NCBI RefSeq assembly: GCF_006912135.1
Contig: NZ_VIRS01000053.1
Coordinates: 1-35,822, forward strand
Origin: Cryptosporangium phraense
GTDB taxonomy: Bacteria; Actinomycetota; Actinomycetes; Mycobacteriales; Cryptosporangiaceae
Direction of reading: 5' to 3'
Length of the DNA: 35,822 nucleotides
Part shown: positions 16,066 through 31,477 of the stretch, piece after piece
Layout: every line of letters begins with the position of its first letter
Numbering within the stretch: position 1 is the stretch's first letter
The notes under the pieces: generated by a model
What the model saw: the letters and a program-made list of their open reading frames with translations, nothing else
What the model was told of the DNA's origin: nothing
Database searches by the model: none
Translations under genes and position numbers: made by a program

Positions 16066-17046
16066 GTGCCCCCCGCACGTCGTATCGGTGCCGCGGTGCT
16101 GGCTGCGGTCGCCACCGGGGCCGCGCAGCGCGCGGTGTCGCGGTCGTTCCCGGCCGCGCTCGCCCGCACCAACCACCGCGGTGAGTCGGTGACGCTCGCC
16201 GAGGGCCCGGCCGTGGCGCTGGGAGCCACCGTGGCGGCCGTGACCGGCAGCGCGCTGGCCGGCGCACCCCGGACGGCGGTCGCGGCGGCCGTGGCTGGTC
16301 TGGGGGCGGCCGCGGTCGGTGCCTACGACGACGTCGTCGGTGCGCGTCCGGAGCAGAAGCGCGACAAAGGGTTCGCCGGGCACCTCCGGGCGTTGCAGGA
16401 GGGGCGGGTGAGCGCGGGCGCGGTGAAGGTCGCCGGCGTCGGCCTGAGCGCGGTGGCGGCGGGCCTGGCGCTCGCGGCCGGGCCGCGGCCCGGCGGTCGG
16501 TCGTTGGCGGTCGACGCCGCGCTGTCGGCGACCGTCATCGCCGGGGCGGCGAACGTCGTGAACCTGTTCGACCTGCGGCCGGGCCGGGCGCTGAAGGTCG
16601 GTCTGCTGGTGGCCGGCCCGCTCGCCGCTGGCCGCGACGGATCGGCGGCGATCGCCTCCGCCGTCACCGGTGCGGCCGCGGCCGCCCTTCCCGACGATCT
16701 CGGTGAACGCAGCATGCTCGGGGACGCCGGGGCGAACGCGCTCGGGGCCCTGCTCGGGGTGGGGCTGGCGGCGCGTCTGGGACGGCCGGGGCGGGCCCTG
16801 GTCGCGGCCGGGCTGATCGGGCTGATGGCCGCGAGCGAGCGGGTCAGCTTCACCGCGGTGATCGCGCGTACGCCGGCGCTGAACGCTCTCGATATGCTGG
16901 GCCGCCGGCCTGCTCACACACTTGCCGCCGAAGCGCCAGCCGCTGGGTCACCAGCGGCCGAGGTCACGGCGGCACCGAACGCAGCAGAGCCGATCGCAGC
17001 GGAGCCGAACGCGGGGGAGCCGGGGCCGGGCGCCGGAGGGCGGTGA
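16066..17046 (+). CDS. Polyprenyl-phosphate sugar-1-phosphate transferase-like membrane protein (MraY/WecA superfamily)
   Basis: The 326-residue polytopic protein keeps the core motifs of this family: Asp88-Asp89 in AYDDVVG, followed by KGFAGHLRAL; Asn163 and Asn166-Leu-Phe-Asp169 in NVVNLFDLRPG; and GDAGAN at 219-224. Relatives transfer a sugar-phosphate from a UDP-sugar to undecaprenyl phosphate, starting lipid-linked glycans. It is somewhat short for WecA and I do not see the later His-rich cytoplasmic motif, so the donor sugar and full activity are uncertain. GTG at 16066 is set by AGGAGGG at 16056-16062. The C-terminal tail (about 285-326) is Ala/Glu/Pro-rich. The stop overlaps the MurJ-like gene by four bases. 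Confidence 0.8.
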   Translation: MPPARRIGAAVLAAVATGAAQRAVSRSFPAALARTNHRGESVTLAEGPAVALGATVAAVTGSALAGAPRTAVAAAVAGLGAAAVGAYDDVVGARPEQKRDKGFAGHLRALQEGRVSAGAVKVAGVGLSAVAAGLALAAGPRPGGRSLAVDAALSATVIAGAANVVNLFDLRPGRALKVGLLVAGPLAAGRDGSAAIASAVTGAAAAALPDDLGERSMLGDAGANALGALLGVGLAARLGRPGRALVAAGLIGLMAASERVSFTAVIARTPALNALDMLGRRPAHTLAAEAPAAGSPAAEVTAAPNAAEPIAAEPNAGEPGPGAGGR

Positions 17047-18761
17047 CCGTGCCGGAGACCGCGGCGGCGCCCGCCGCCCGGACCCGGACGCTGTTCGGTG
17101 CCGCGGGCGTGATCGCCGGGCTCACGGTGCTGGCCCGGATCATCGGCTTCGGGCGGATCGTCGTCTTCACCGGCGCGGTCGGCTACCACGGCGTCGGCGA
17201 CATCTACCAGGTCGTCAACACGATCCCGAACATCGTCTTCGAGATCGTCGCCGGGGGCGCGCTGGCCGCGGTCGTGGTGCCGCTGCTGGCCGGGGCGGTC
17301 GACCGGAGCGACCGGCCGACCGTCGACCAGGTGACGTCCGCGCTGCTCACCTGGGTGCTCGTCCTGCTCGTGCCGCTGTCGATCGTGATCACGCTGGCCG
17401 CCGGTCCGATCGTGAGCGGGCTGCTGGGGCCGGACGCCACCGCGGCCGACGGCGCGTTCGGGCGGCTGCTGCTGCGGGTGTTCGCGCCCCAGCTGGTGCT
17501 CTACGGGGTCGGCGTGGTGCTCACCGGCGTCCTGCAGGCCCACCGGCGGTTCGCCGGACCGGCGCTGGCCCCGCTGCTGTCCAGCGTCACGGTGATCGCC
17601 TCGTACGTGGTGTACGGGCGGCTCGAACCGGGCGCCGACACCGCGGCCCAGGTCAGCGGCGCAAGCCAGCTCGTGCTCGCGGTCGGCACCACGCTGGGCG
17701 TCGTCGTGCTGTCGCTGAGCCTGCTGGTGCCGCTGCGCGGCACCGGCGTCCGGATCCGTCCGACGCTGCGGTTTCCGACGGGCGCGGTCGAGCGGGTCCG
17801 CAGCCTGGTCGGCAGCGGCGTCGCGGTGGTGGCCGGTCAGCAACTGGCGACGCTGGTCGCGCTGCTGCTCGCGAACCGCTGGTCGGCGCCGGACGGCTCG
17901 GTCGTCGTCTACACGATGGCCCAGACCGTCTATTTACTGCCGTGGGCGGTGCTCGCGGTGCCGCTGGCCACGTCGGCCTATCCGCGGCTGGCGGCCGCGT
18001 GGGACCGGGGCGATTTCCCGGCCTACCGGGCCACGCTGCGGACGACGACCACCGGTGTGCTGGTGCTGTGCGCGCTGGCCGTGGCCGCGCTGATCGCCGG
18101 GGCCGAGCCGGTGGCCGCGCTGGTCACCACGGCCGGGAACGGGGACGCGTCGCGGCCGGCGGTCGCGGCCGGGATCGCGTGGTTCGCGCCCGGGCTGGTG
18201 GGTTTCGGGCTGTTCGCGGTGCTGTCCCGGGCGCTCTACGCGGCCGGGAAGGCCGGGGTCGCCGCGGTGGCCGTGCTGGGCGGCTGGGCGGTCGCCGCGG
18301 TGGCCGACGTCGTGCTGGTGGCCGTGCTCCCGGCCGCCGACCGGGTGGCGGCGCTGGCCGCCGGCAACACGATCGGGATGAGCGCGCTCGGCGTCGCGCT
18401 GCTGGTGCTGGTCGCCCGTCAGGCCGGGCTGGGCGCGCTGTCCGGTCTCGGTCGTCTCGCGGTCGCGCTGGTGCCGGCCACCGTCGTCGCGGCGGCGGTC
18501 GGCGTCGCGGTGTACGCGGTGCTGCCGGGGCACGGGCTGCCCGCGGTCGTCGGGTCGGGCGTCGTGACCGCGGTGGTGGTGAGTGTGGTGTTCGCGGCGC
18601 TTTTCCTGCCCGTCGCCCGGATCGCCGGCGTCGACACCGCGGGAGTGCTGCCCCGGCGCCGTCATCCACAACCGTCGGGCTCCGAGCGACAGCGTTCGGG
18701 GCGACAGGGCATGCTGGACCGGACCACTGAGCGAACCGGCGATGAAGGAGAGATGACGTGA
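17043..18761 (+). CDS. murJ: MurJ/MviN-type lipid-linked sugar flippase
   Basis: The 572-residue protein has the MATE/MOP fold of MurJ with about 14 membrane helices: LFGAAGVIAGLTVLARIIGF, then YQVVNTIPNIVFEIVAGGAL, typical of the first two conserved helices. MurJ proteins flip lipid II, and some relatives flip other undecaprenyl-linked glycans. It has no fused cytoplasmic kinase-like domain. Its neighbours are a sugar starter enzyme and a glycosyltransferase, so it may serve a dedicated glycan; whether it is the main lipid II flippase cannot be told here. The start may be GTG at 17043 (4-base overlap) or GTG at 17049, which has better spacing from GGAGG at 17035-17039. Confidence 0.85.
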   Translation: MTVPETAAAPAARTRTLFGAAGVIAGLTVLARIIGFGRIVVFTGAVGYHGVGDIYQVVNTIPNIVFEIVAGGALAAVVVPLLAGAVDRSDRPTVDQVTSALLTWVLVLLVPLSIVITLAAGPIVSGLLGPDATAADGAFGRLLLRVFAPQLVLYGVGVVLTGVLQAHRRFAGPALAPLLSSVTVIASYVVYGRLEPGADTAAQVSGASQLVLAVGTTLGVVVLSLSLLVPLRGTGVRIRPTLRFPTGAVERVRSLVGSGVAVVAGQQLATLVALLLANRWSAPDGSVVVYTMAQTVYLLPWAVLAVPLATSAYPRLAAAWDRGDFPAYRATLRTTTTGVLVLCALAVAALIAGAEPVAALVTTAGNGDASRPAVAAGIAWFAPGLVGFGLFAVLSRALYAAGKAGVAAVAVLGGWAVAAVADVVLVAVLPAADRVAALAAGNTIGMSALGVALLVLVARQAGLGALSGLGRLAVALVPATVVAAAVGVAVYAVLPGHGLPAVVGSGVVTAVVVSVVFAALFLPVARIAGVDTAGVLPRRRHPQPSGSERQRSGRQGMLDRTTERTGDEGEMT

Positions 18762-19864
18762 GCGGCGGACGGCCACGGGTAGCGCTGGTACTCGCATCCA
18801 GCACCGGCGGCGTCGGGCGGCACGTCCGATCGCTCGCCGAGCACCTCGTGCAGTCCGGCCATCGCGTCGACGTGCACGGTCCGGCCGCCACCGAGGAGCT
18901 GTTCGGCTTTCGCGCGGCCGGGGCGGGCTTCGCGCCGGTGGAGATCCCGGCCCGTCCGCACCCGGTCCGCGATGCGGCCGCGCTGGCTGCGCTGCGTCGT
19001 CGTCTGCGGGCCGAGCGGCCCGACGTCGTGCACGCCCACGGCCTCCGGGCCGGCCTGGTGGCGGCCGCGGCCGGGCGTCGTCCGCTGGTGACGACCTGGC
19101 ACAACCTGCTGATGGGCGAGAACGCCCGCAACCCGCTGCTGCGCGGGCTCGAGCGGGTCGTCGCCCGGTCGGCCGACATCACGCTCACCGCGTCCGACGA
19201 CCTCGTCGCGCGGGTGCTGCGGCTCGGCGGGCGCGACGTCCGTCCGTCGCCGGTCGCCGCGCCGTCGCTCCCGGTCCCGGTCCGCTCGGCCGCGGAGATC
19301 CGCGCCGAGCTCGGCGAGGGCGACGTCCCGCTGATCCTCGCGGTCGGCCGCCTGCACCCCCAGAAGCGTTTCGACGTACTGGTCGACGCGTCCGTGCGCT
19401 GGTCGGCCGCCGTCGTGCTGATCGCCGGAACCGGCCCGGAGGAGTCGGCGCTCCGGCGTCAGGCGGCCGCGCTCGGCGCCCCGGTCCGCTTCCTCGGTCA
19501 TCGTTCGGACGTCGCCGAGCTGCTCGCCGCCTGCGACGTGGCGGTGATGACCAGCGACTGGGAGGCCCGGCAGCTCTTCGCGCAGGAGGCGTTGCGGGCC
19601 GGGCGTCCGCTCGTGGCCACGGCGGTCGGAGGTGTGCCCGGCCTGGTCGGCGACGGCGCCCGGCTGGTGCCGCCCGGCAACCCGGACGCGGTCGCGGCGG
19701 CCGTGAGCGCGCTGCTGGCCGACCCGTCCGCGGCGCGTGAGCTGGCCGAACGCGGCGCGAAGGTCGCGGCCGGGTGGCCCGACGAGGCCACGGTCGCCGC
19801 GTCCGTCGCCGCGGTCTACGACGAGCTGGTCGGCGCCGAACCGGTCACCGGGCTGCCCGTATGA
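18758..19864 (+). CDS. GT-B glycosyltransferase, family 4-like
   Basis: The 368-residue protein has two Rossmann domains. The first starts with VALVLASSTGGVGRHVRSLA, a loop that contacts the acceptor. The second starts near ILAVGRLHPQKRFDVLV and contains the donor-binding E-x7-E pair Glu269 and Glu277 in SDWEARQLFAQEALRAGRP. This is the retaining GT4 pattern seen in sugar transferases to lipid acceptors. No membrane helix is visible, so it probably works on the cytoplasmic face. AAGGAG (18745-18750) precedes GTG at 18758, which overlaps the MurJ-like stop. Its own stop overlaps the next ATG. The sugar is unknown. Confidence 0.88.
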   Translation: MSGGRPRVALVLASSTGGVGRHVRSLAEHLVQSGHRVDVHGPAATEELFGFRAAGAGFAPVEIPARPHPVRDAAALAALRRRLRAERPDVVHAHGLRAGLVAAAAGRRPLVTTWHNLLMGENARNPLLRGLERVVARSADITLTASDDLVARVLRLGGRDVRPSPVAAPSLPVPVRSAAEIRAELGEGDVPLILAVGRLHPQKRFDVLVDASVRWSAAVVLIAGTGPEESALRRQAAALGAPVRFLGHRSDVAELLAACDVAVMTSDWEARQLFAQEALRAGRPLVATAVGGVPGLVGDGARLVPPGNPDAVAAAVSALLADPSAARELAERGAKVAAGWPDEATVAASVAAVYDELVGAEPVTGLPV

Positions 19865-22448
19865 GTGGGAAGTCGGGGATAGGGGTGCCGGGGGAGCGGC
19901 CCATCTCGCTGCTGCTCCGGGTCGCCGCCGTGTGCGCGGTCGTGGTGATCGCCGCGATCACCGGCATCACCGCGGTGCCCGGGCTGCCCCAGGCGGCTCC
20001 CCGGGCGGTCATCGCCGCGACCGCTCACGTCGTGATCGTCGGGGTTCCCGGCCTGCGCTGGGACGACGTCGACGCCGCCCGCACGCCGAACCTCGACCGG
20101 CTGCTCGCCGAGGGCAGCGCGGGCTCGCTCTCGGTGCGCACCGCCGGGCCGCTGACCTGCCCGGCCGACGGCTGGGTCTCGCTCGGGGCGGGCAACCGCG
20201 CCCGCGGCCCGCGCCACGGCGAGAGCTGCCCGGCCGAGTTCCCGCTGGACGCGCCGGTCACGACCCGCGACACCGGCGCCCGGCTCCCGCAGCAGGACGC
20301 GGTCATCGCCCGCAACAGCGAGCTCTCCCAGGGCGCCCGGCCCGGTGCGCTCGCCGACGGCGTCCGGTGCGTGACCGCGGTCGGCCGGGGCGCGGCCGTC
20401 GCCGCCGCCCACCCCAGCGGTCGCATCGACCGGTACGCGGCCGCGCTGCCCGCGAACCCCGCCGACCTGCTCACCCGCTGCCCGGTGACGGTGGCCGAGG
20501 CCCCGACGATCGCCGCCGACGACGACCGCACCGTCGAGGCCGCGGCCGTCGATGCCTACGTCGCCCGGGTCGACGCGGCCCGGCCGCCCGGCTCGGTGCT
20601 GCTCGTCGTCGGGGTCGCGGACACGTCCGCGGTGCCCCGGCTGCACGTCGCGCTGGCGGTCGGCCCCGGTTTCCGGCCCGGCGCCGAACTGTCCTCGCCG
20701 ACCACCAGCAAGGCCCCGTTCGTCCAGCTGATGGACGTCGCCCCGACCGCGATCGCCGCGCTCGGGCTGCCCGCGGTGCCGTCGATGTCCGGCGTCGCCG
20801 TGCTCAGCGACGGCGCCCAGGCGGCCGACACCACCGGGGAGGTCTCCCGGCTGGTCGACCGCGACCGGGCGGCCGGCGCCCAGCGCCCGCTGGTCCAGCC
20901 GTTCTTCACGATCATGGTCGTCGCGGTGATCCTGCTGCTGCTCGTGTCCTGGCGGGTGGTGTTCGCCCGCTGGCAGACCGCGGTGGCCGCCGCCGGGACG
21001 ATCCGTCCGGCGTCGACCCGGTTCCGCTGGCCGCGGGCGATCGAGACCGTCGAAGTGCTGGCGGTGGCGCTGGCCACGGTGCCGGTGGCGGCGTTCGCGG
21101 CGAACGTCTTCGCCTGGTGGCGCTCGGACCATCCGCTGCTGACCGTGATCGCGCTGATCGCGGCCGGGGTCGCCGGGTTGACCGGCCTGGCCTACGGCGG
21201 CCCGTGGCGCGGACGTCCGACCGGCCCGATCGGCTGCGTCGCGATCGGCACCGCGCTGGTGCTCGGGGCCGACGTCCTCACCGGCTCGAATCTGCAGCTC
21301 AACGCGTTGCCGGGCTACTCACCGCTGGTCGCCGGTCGGTTCACCGGGTTCGGCAATCTCGCGTTCGGCGTCTACGCGGCCGGCGTGCTGCTCGGCGTCG
21401 GGTGTCTGGCCCAGGCGGTGCCGGGCTGGCGCCGGCCGACGCTGTTCACGTTCGCGGGGGCGGCGGCCGTGGTGGTCGTCGGAGCGCCGGGGTGGGGCGC
21501 CGACGTCGGCGGCATCCTCGCGCTGACGCCGGCCGTGCTGCTGGCCGCGGTGCGGCTCTCCGGGCGCCGGGTGTCCGGCGGGGTCGTGGCCGGTGCGGCG
21601 GTGGCGGCGCTGGCCGTCGTGACCGCGTTCGCCGCGGTCGACTACGCCCGGCCCGAGGAGAGCCGTTCGCACCTGGGGCGGTTCGTCGCCCAGCTGTTCG
21701 ACGGGTCGGCCGGCACCGTGATCCAGCGCAAGGCCGAGGCCAACGTGACGCTGCTGCTGACCAGCCAGCTTACGATCCTGGTGGTCGCGGTCGCCGTGTT
21801 CGTGTTGTTCGTGCTGCTGGTGCCCACCGCGCGGCTGCGCCGGGTGCTGGGGTTGTACCCAGCGGTGCGGTCGGGGCTGGTCGGGTTGCTGGTGGCGGCG
21901 GTGCTCGGGTTCGCGTTGAACGACTCCGGAGTCGCGGTGCCGGCGTTCTCGGCGATGGTCGCGGTGCCGCTGGCGATCGCTCTGACGATCCGGGTCGCGG
22001 TGGCCGGGCAGCGCACGGTGCGCCGGGAGCCATCGCGGCTCGCCGCCGATCGCGCGTTTCCGTTCGACCCCGACCACACCGACCCACCCGAACCGGAGCC
22101 CGAACGAGCCCCTGAGTCGGTGAGTGCGGCCGGTGCTTCGGCGGGGGCGTCCCGGGCGGGGACTGCGTCCGGCGCTTCGGAGGCGGGAGCCGCCTCCGGC
22201 GGGGTGGGGACCGCCTCCGGCGGGGCGGGCGCGGACGGCGGGGCGGGGACTGCGTCGGGCGGGGCGGCGGCGGGAGCCGCGTCGGGCGGGGTGGGGGCAG
22301 GTGCCACGGAAGGCGGGGAGGGCATGGAGTCCGAGGACGAGCCGGTGCGTGACGAGGCCGCGGAGCGGACGCTGTCGGCGGCCGGGTCCGGGCGGGCGGT
22401 CGCTCCGGCGCCCCGGCGGGACGCGGCCCCGGTCGGACGGGTGGTCCG

Positions 22449-22452
<4 letters not shown>
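19861..22452 (+). CDS. Polytopic membrane protein with alkaline-phosphatase-like outer domain (paralogue 1)
   Basis: The 863-residue protein starts with a membrane helix (about 18-40) followed by a roughly 300-residue outer domain. It resembles the alkaline-phosphatase/phosphodiesterase superfamily: VGVPGLRWDDVDAARTPNLD, the nucleophile-like Thr99 in TCPADGW, and DVAPTAIAALGLP from Asp292. The first metal-binding Asp of the family is replaced (GVPGL), and the usual D-H-G segment reads GVADTSAV. It may therefore bind rather than cut phosphoesters. A second helix (about 348-370) leads to about eight more helices up to residue 715. The tail (about 720-863) is Gly/Ala/Ser/Glu-rich. Both ends overlap neighbours by four bases. 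The function is unknown; the context suggests envelope glycan handling. Confidence 0.85.
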
Positions 22453-28571
<6,119 letters not shown>

Positions 28572-28574
28572 CGA

Positions 28575-28613
28575 CGAATCGGGCCTACGGCGGCGCGTCG
28601 TAGGCCCGATTCG
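28575..28613. terminator. Perfect 15-bp hairpin after the NUDIX gene
   Basis: cgaatcgggcctacg (28575-28589) pairs perfectly with cgtaggcccgattcg (28599-28613) around a 9-base loop. It starts 4 bases after the NUDIX stop, between convergent genes. It most likely ends the pyrG-NUDIX transcript. Confidence 0.8.
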
Positions 28614-28640
28614 CTGCCGGCCCCCGACGACCGCGCGGGC

Positions 28641-28676
28641 AAAATAGAGCGCCGCGGCCCGAGGGGCCGCGGCGCT
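28641..28676 (-). terminator. Intrinsic terminator of the TM2 gene
   Basis: A 13-base arm (28648-28660) pairs perfectly with 28664-28676 around a 3-base loop. On the minus strand the hairpin is followed by CTCTATTTTG, a short U-run (complement of 28641-28646, aaaata). It is a textbook rho-independent terminator 15 bases beyond the stop of the reverse-strand gene. Confidence 0.88.
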
Positions 28677-28690
28677 GGGAACGGGGTTGC

Positions 28691-29041
28691 TCAGTTGGGA
28701 CGCAGCGGGCGGCCCTGGGCGTCGGTGCCGCCGTTGACGAGGATCATGATCCCGTCGATGAGCGGCCACAGTGCGCCGAGACCACACGTGAGCCACGTCG
28801 CCGCGATCTGACCGATCGCGATGCCGGTGTGACCGGTGTAGAACCGGCCCGCGCCGAAGCTGCCGAGCAGGATGCCGAGCAGGCCCGCGATGAGCTTCGA
28901 CTTGTCGGAGTACGGAAGACCCGTCTGCGGGTCGACAGCGCCGTACCCGGGCTGGCCGCCCGGGTAACCGCCCGGCTGGCCGCCGGGGTAACCGCCCGGC
29001 TGACCGCCGGGGTACTGGCCAGGAGGTGGAGAGTAGGTCAT
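28691..29041 (-). CDS. TM2-domain membrane protein
   Basis: This 116-residue protein has a Pro/Gly/Gln/Tyr-rich head with three copies of a PGGQPGGY-type repeat, followed by a TM2 domain. The first helix region is KLIAGLLGILLGSFGAGRFY and the second ATWLTCGLGALWPLIDGIMI. TM2 proteins are small two-helix membrane proteins common in actinobacteria; their role is mostly unknown. ATG at 29041 is the only good start and has no clear ribosome-binding site, so it may be leaderless or weakly translated. It stands alone on the reverse strand, divergent from ald. Confidence 0.85.
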   Translation of the reverse strand: MTYSPPPGQYPGGQPGGYPGGQPGGYPGGQPGYGAVDPQTGLPYSDKSKLIAGLLGILLGSFGAGRFYTGHTGIAIGQIAATWLTCGLGALWPLIDGIMILVNGGTDAQGRPLRPN

Positions 29042-29346
29042 GGCGCCGCAGCGTAGCGACCTTTGGTTACGTCGGACGATCGGGTAGGCGACACCAGTTA
29101 ATTAGTGTCCGGTTTCTGTCTCGCTGACCGTCGTTTTGTCGTGATTGCTGAGAACGTTCTTTCACGCAGTGCCGAGGAAGGCCTCGCTGACCGTCATGGT
29201 TTCTCCACACAACCTGCATACCGGCCGAGCTCAGCGGGCATCTTCTTCCCGGGCAGAAGAAACCGTTGTAGCCTGCGGGTCAAGCCAATGTTTCCGAGGT
29301 ACTGACGCTTGATTGCCTCGGTTTCCGAATCGAGAAGGTGGGCTAG
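29042..29346. promoter_or_regulatory. Divergent control region of the TM2 gene and ald
   Basis: This 305-base spacer is clearly richer in A and T than its surroundings and must carry promoters for both directions. It holds an AT-rich pseudo-palindrome at 29091-29108 (acaccagttaattagtgt, 14 of 18 positions symmetric). It also has a 13-base direct repeat ctcgctgaccgtc at 29120-29132 and 29183-29195. In mycobacteria ald is controlled by the Lrp/AsnC regulator AldR; these sites are candidates for such an operator. I cannot place -10/-35 boxes with confidence. Confidence 0.5.
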
Positions 29347-30462
29347 GTGAAGATCGGTGTCCCGGCAGAGGTGAAGAACCACGAATACCGGGTGGCGCTG
29401 ACGCCGGCCGGCGTCCAGGAGCTCGTCCGGCACGGGCACGACGTGGCCGTCGAAGCCGGCGCCGGGCTCGGCTCCTCGCTCACCGACGCGGACTTCGCCG
29501 CCGCCGGCGCGCGGATCGTCGAGGGTCCGGACGCGGTCTGGAGCGAAGCCGAACTCGTGCTCAAGGTGAAGGAGCCGATCGCCGAGGAGTACGACCGGAT
29601 GCGCGAGGGGCAGACGCTCTTCACGTACCTGCACCTGGCCGCGTCCAAGGAGTGCACGGACGCGCTGGTCGACCGCAAGATCACCGGCATCGCCTACGAA
29701 ACCGTGGAGCTGCCCGACCGGTCGCTGCCGCTGCTCGCGCCGATGAGCGAGGTCGCCGGGCGGCTCGCGCCCCAGGTCGGCGCGTACCACCTGATGGCGT
29801 CGGGCGGTGGCCGGGGGACGCTGATGGGCGGCGTGTCCGGGGTCTACGCGGCCAAGACCGTGGTCATCGGGGCCGGCGTCTCGGGCATGAACGCGGCCGC
29901 GATCGCGCTGGGCATGCAGGCCGAGGTGCTGCTGCTCGACACCGACATCAACAAGCTGCGTGCGGCCGACCGCATCTACCAGGGGCACCTGCAGACCGTG
30001 GCGTCGAACAGCTACGAGATCGAGCGGGCGGTCGTCGACGCCGACCTGGTGATCGGCGCGGTGCTGGTGGCCGGGGCCCGCGCGCCCAAGCTGGTCACGA
30101 ACGCGACGGTGGCCGAGATGAAGCCGGGCAGCGTGCTCGTCGACATCGCGATCGACCAGGGCGGCTGCTTCGAGGACTCGCGCCCGACCACCCACGCCGA
30201 CCCGACCTACCGCGTCCACGACTCGGTGTTCTACTGCGTCGCGAACATGCCGGGCGCGGTGCCGCACACGTCCACCTACGCGCTGACCAACGTCACGCTG
30301 CCGTACGTCCTCAAGCTGGCCGACCACGGCTGGAAGGACGCGCTGCGCGCGGACCCGGCGCTCGCGCTCGGCCTGAACACCTACGACGGGCAGGTCGTCT
30401 ACGAGCCGGTGGCCGCGGCCCACGGCCGGACCGTCCTGCCGCTGGCCGACGTTCTTGCCTGA
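29347..30462 (+). CDS. ald: Alanine dehydrogenase
   Basis: The 371-residue NAD-dependent enzyme interconverts L-alanine and pyruvate plus ammonia, linking nitrogen and carbon metabolism; in mycobacteria it is induced by alanine and low oxygen. Lys75 (KVKEP), His96 (TYLHLA) and Asp270 (DIAIDQGG) sit at the numbered catalytic positions, and [13 protein letters not shown] is the NAD-binding loop. It starts with [20 protein letters not shown], the canonical Ald N terminus. GTG at 29347 has AGAAGG about 9 bases upstream. The end overlaps the preferred xerD start by 8 bases. The AT-rich spacer upstream probably controls it. Confidence 0.97.
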   Translation: MKIGVPAEVKNHEYRVALTPAGVQELVRHGHDVAVEAGAGLGSSLTDADFAAAGARIVEGPDAVWSEAELVLKVKEPIAEEYDRMREGQTLFTYLHLAASKECTDALVDRKITGIAYETVELPDRSLPLLAPMSEVAGRLAPQVGAYHLMASGGGRGTLMGGVSGVYAAKTVVIGAGVSGMNAAAIALGMQAEVLLLDTDINKLRAADRIYQGHLQTVASNSYEIERAVVDADLVIGAVLVAGARAPKLVTNATVAEMKPGSVLVDIAIDQGGCFEDSRPTTHADPTYRVHDSVFYCVANMPGAVPHTSTYALTNVTLPYVLKLADHGWKDALRADPALALGLNTYDGQVVYEPVAAAHGRTVLPLADVLA

Positions 30463-31393
30463 AGCCCTGCAGCGGACCGTGCGGGGTTACCTCGACCATC
30501 TCGCGGTCGAGCGCAACCTCGCGCGCAACACGTTGCTGGCCTACCGCCGCGACCTCGATCGGTACGTCGCTTTTCTGCAGGCCCGGGGCGTCGACGGGCT
30601 GGCCGGGGTGGGGGAGCGGGACGTCGGTGAGTTCCTCGCGTCGCTGCGCTCCGGCGACGAGGACCACCCGCCGCTGGCCGCGTCGTCCGCGGCCCGGGCC
30701 GTGGTGGCGGTCCGCGGACTGCACCGGTTCGCGGTCCGCGACGGCCGCGCCGGCGCGGACCCGGCCCGCGAGGTGAAGCCCCCGACGCCCGCGCGCCGGT
30801 TGCCCAAGGCACTGCCCCTGTCCGACGTAGAAGCCCTTCTGGACGCCGCCGGGGCCGGCGACGGGGAGCCGCGGGCACTACGCGACCGGGCGCTGCTCGA
30901 GGTGCTGTACGCGACCGGAGCGCGCATCTCCGAGGCGGTCGGCCTGGTCGTCGACGACGTGCCGCCCCCGGACGGGGAGCGAGACACGGTCGTGCTGACC
31001 GGCAAGGGCGACCGCAGCCGCCTGGTGCCGATCGGGTCCTACGCCCGCCGCGCGATCGACGCCTACCTGGTGCGCGCCCGTCCGGCCCTGGCCATCGCCG
31101 GCCGGGGCACCCCGGCGCTGTTCCTCAACGCCCGCGGCGGACGCCTGACCCGGCAGGGCGCCTGGGGAATCCTGTCCGCGGCCGCCTCGCGGGCCGGGCT
31201 CGAGGGCCGGGTGTCCCCGCACACCCTGCGTCACTCGTTCGCGACCCACCTGCTCGACGGCGGCGCGGACGTGCGGGTCGTGCAGGAGCTGCTGGGGCAC
31301 GCGTCGGTGGCGACGACCCAGATCTACACGCTGGTCACCGCCGAGCGACTGCGCGAGGCCTACCTGACCGCGCACCCCCGGGCCCTGGGCTGA
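30455..31393 (+). CDS. xerD: XerD tyrosine recombinase
   Basis: The 312-residue protein has an N-terminal SAM-like core-binding domain ([20 protein letters not shown]) and a catalytic domain with the full set: Arg157, Lys184, His256-x-x-Arg259, His282 and nucleophile Tyr291. XerD with XerC resolves chromosome dimers at dif sites during division. TTG at 30455 gives [13 protein letters not shown] but overlaps ald by 8 bases; GTG at 30479 (VRGYLDHL) is the alternative, and neither has a strong ribosome-binding site. The pyrG-NUDIX-xerD neighbourhood is as in M. tuberculosis, with ald and the TM2 gene placed between. Confidence 0.94.
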   Translation: MPEALQRTVRGYLDHLAVERNLARNTLLAYRRDLDRYVAFLQARGVDGLAGVGERDVGEFLASLRSGDEDHPPLAASSAARAVVAVRGLHRFAVRDGRAGADPAREVKPPTPARRLPKALPLSDVEALLDAAGAGDGEPRALRDRALLEVLYATGARISEAVGLVVDDVPPPDGERDTVVLTGKGDRSRLVPIGSYARRAIDAYLVRARPALAIAGRGTPALFLNARGGRLTRQGAWGILSAAASRAGLEGRVSPHTLRHSFATHLLDGGADVRVVQELLGHASVATTQIYTLVTAERLREAYLTAHPRALG

Positions 31394-31405
31394 CCCAAGG
31401 GTGGA

Positions 31406-31424
31406 ATCCGGGGGATACCCGGAT
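31406..31424 (+). terminator. Short hairpin after xerD
   Basis: atccggg (31406-31412) pairs with cccggat (31418-31424) around a 5-base loop, 12 bases after the xerD stop. It is short, without a T-run, and could be a weak terminator or part of the lipoprotein promoter. Confidence 0.35.
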
Positions 31425-31477
31425 GAGCCGCGACTCGTTTCTCGCCAGGCTGGGTGCCGACGCGAGGAGGTCGGGCG

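Noticed and set aside
29105-29305. 66-residue plus-strand frame upstream of ald
   Set aside because: No family similarity and it lies in an AT-richer regulatory spacer; a leader peptide is possible but unsupported.
30455-31393. xerD as an integrase of a mobile element
   Set aside because: It lies in the conserved pyrG-NUDIX-xerD-parA-scpAB order and is not flanked by attachment repeats, tRNA or phage genes.
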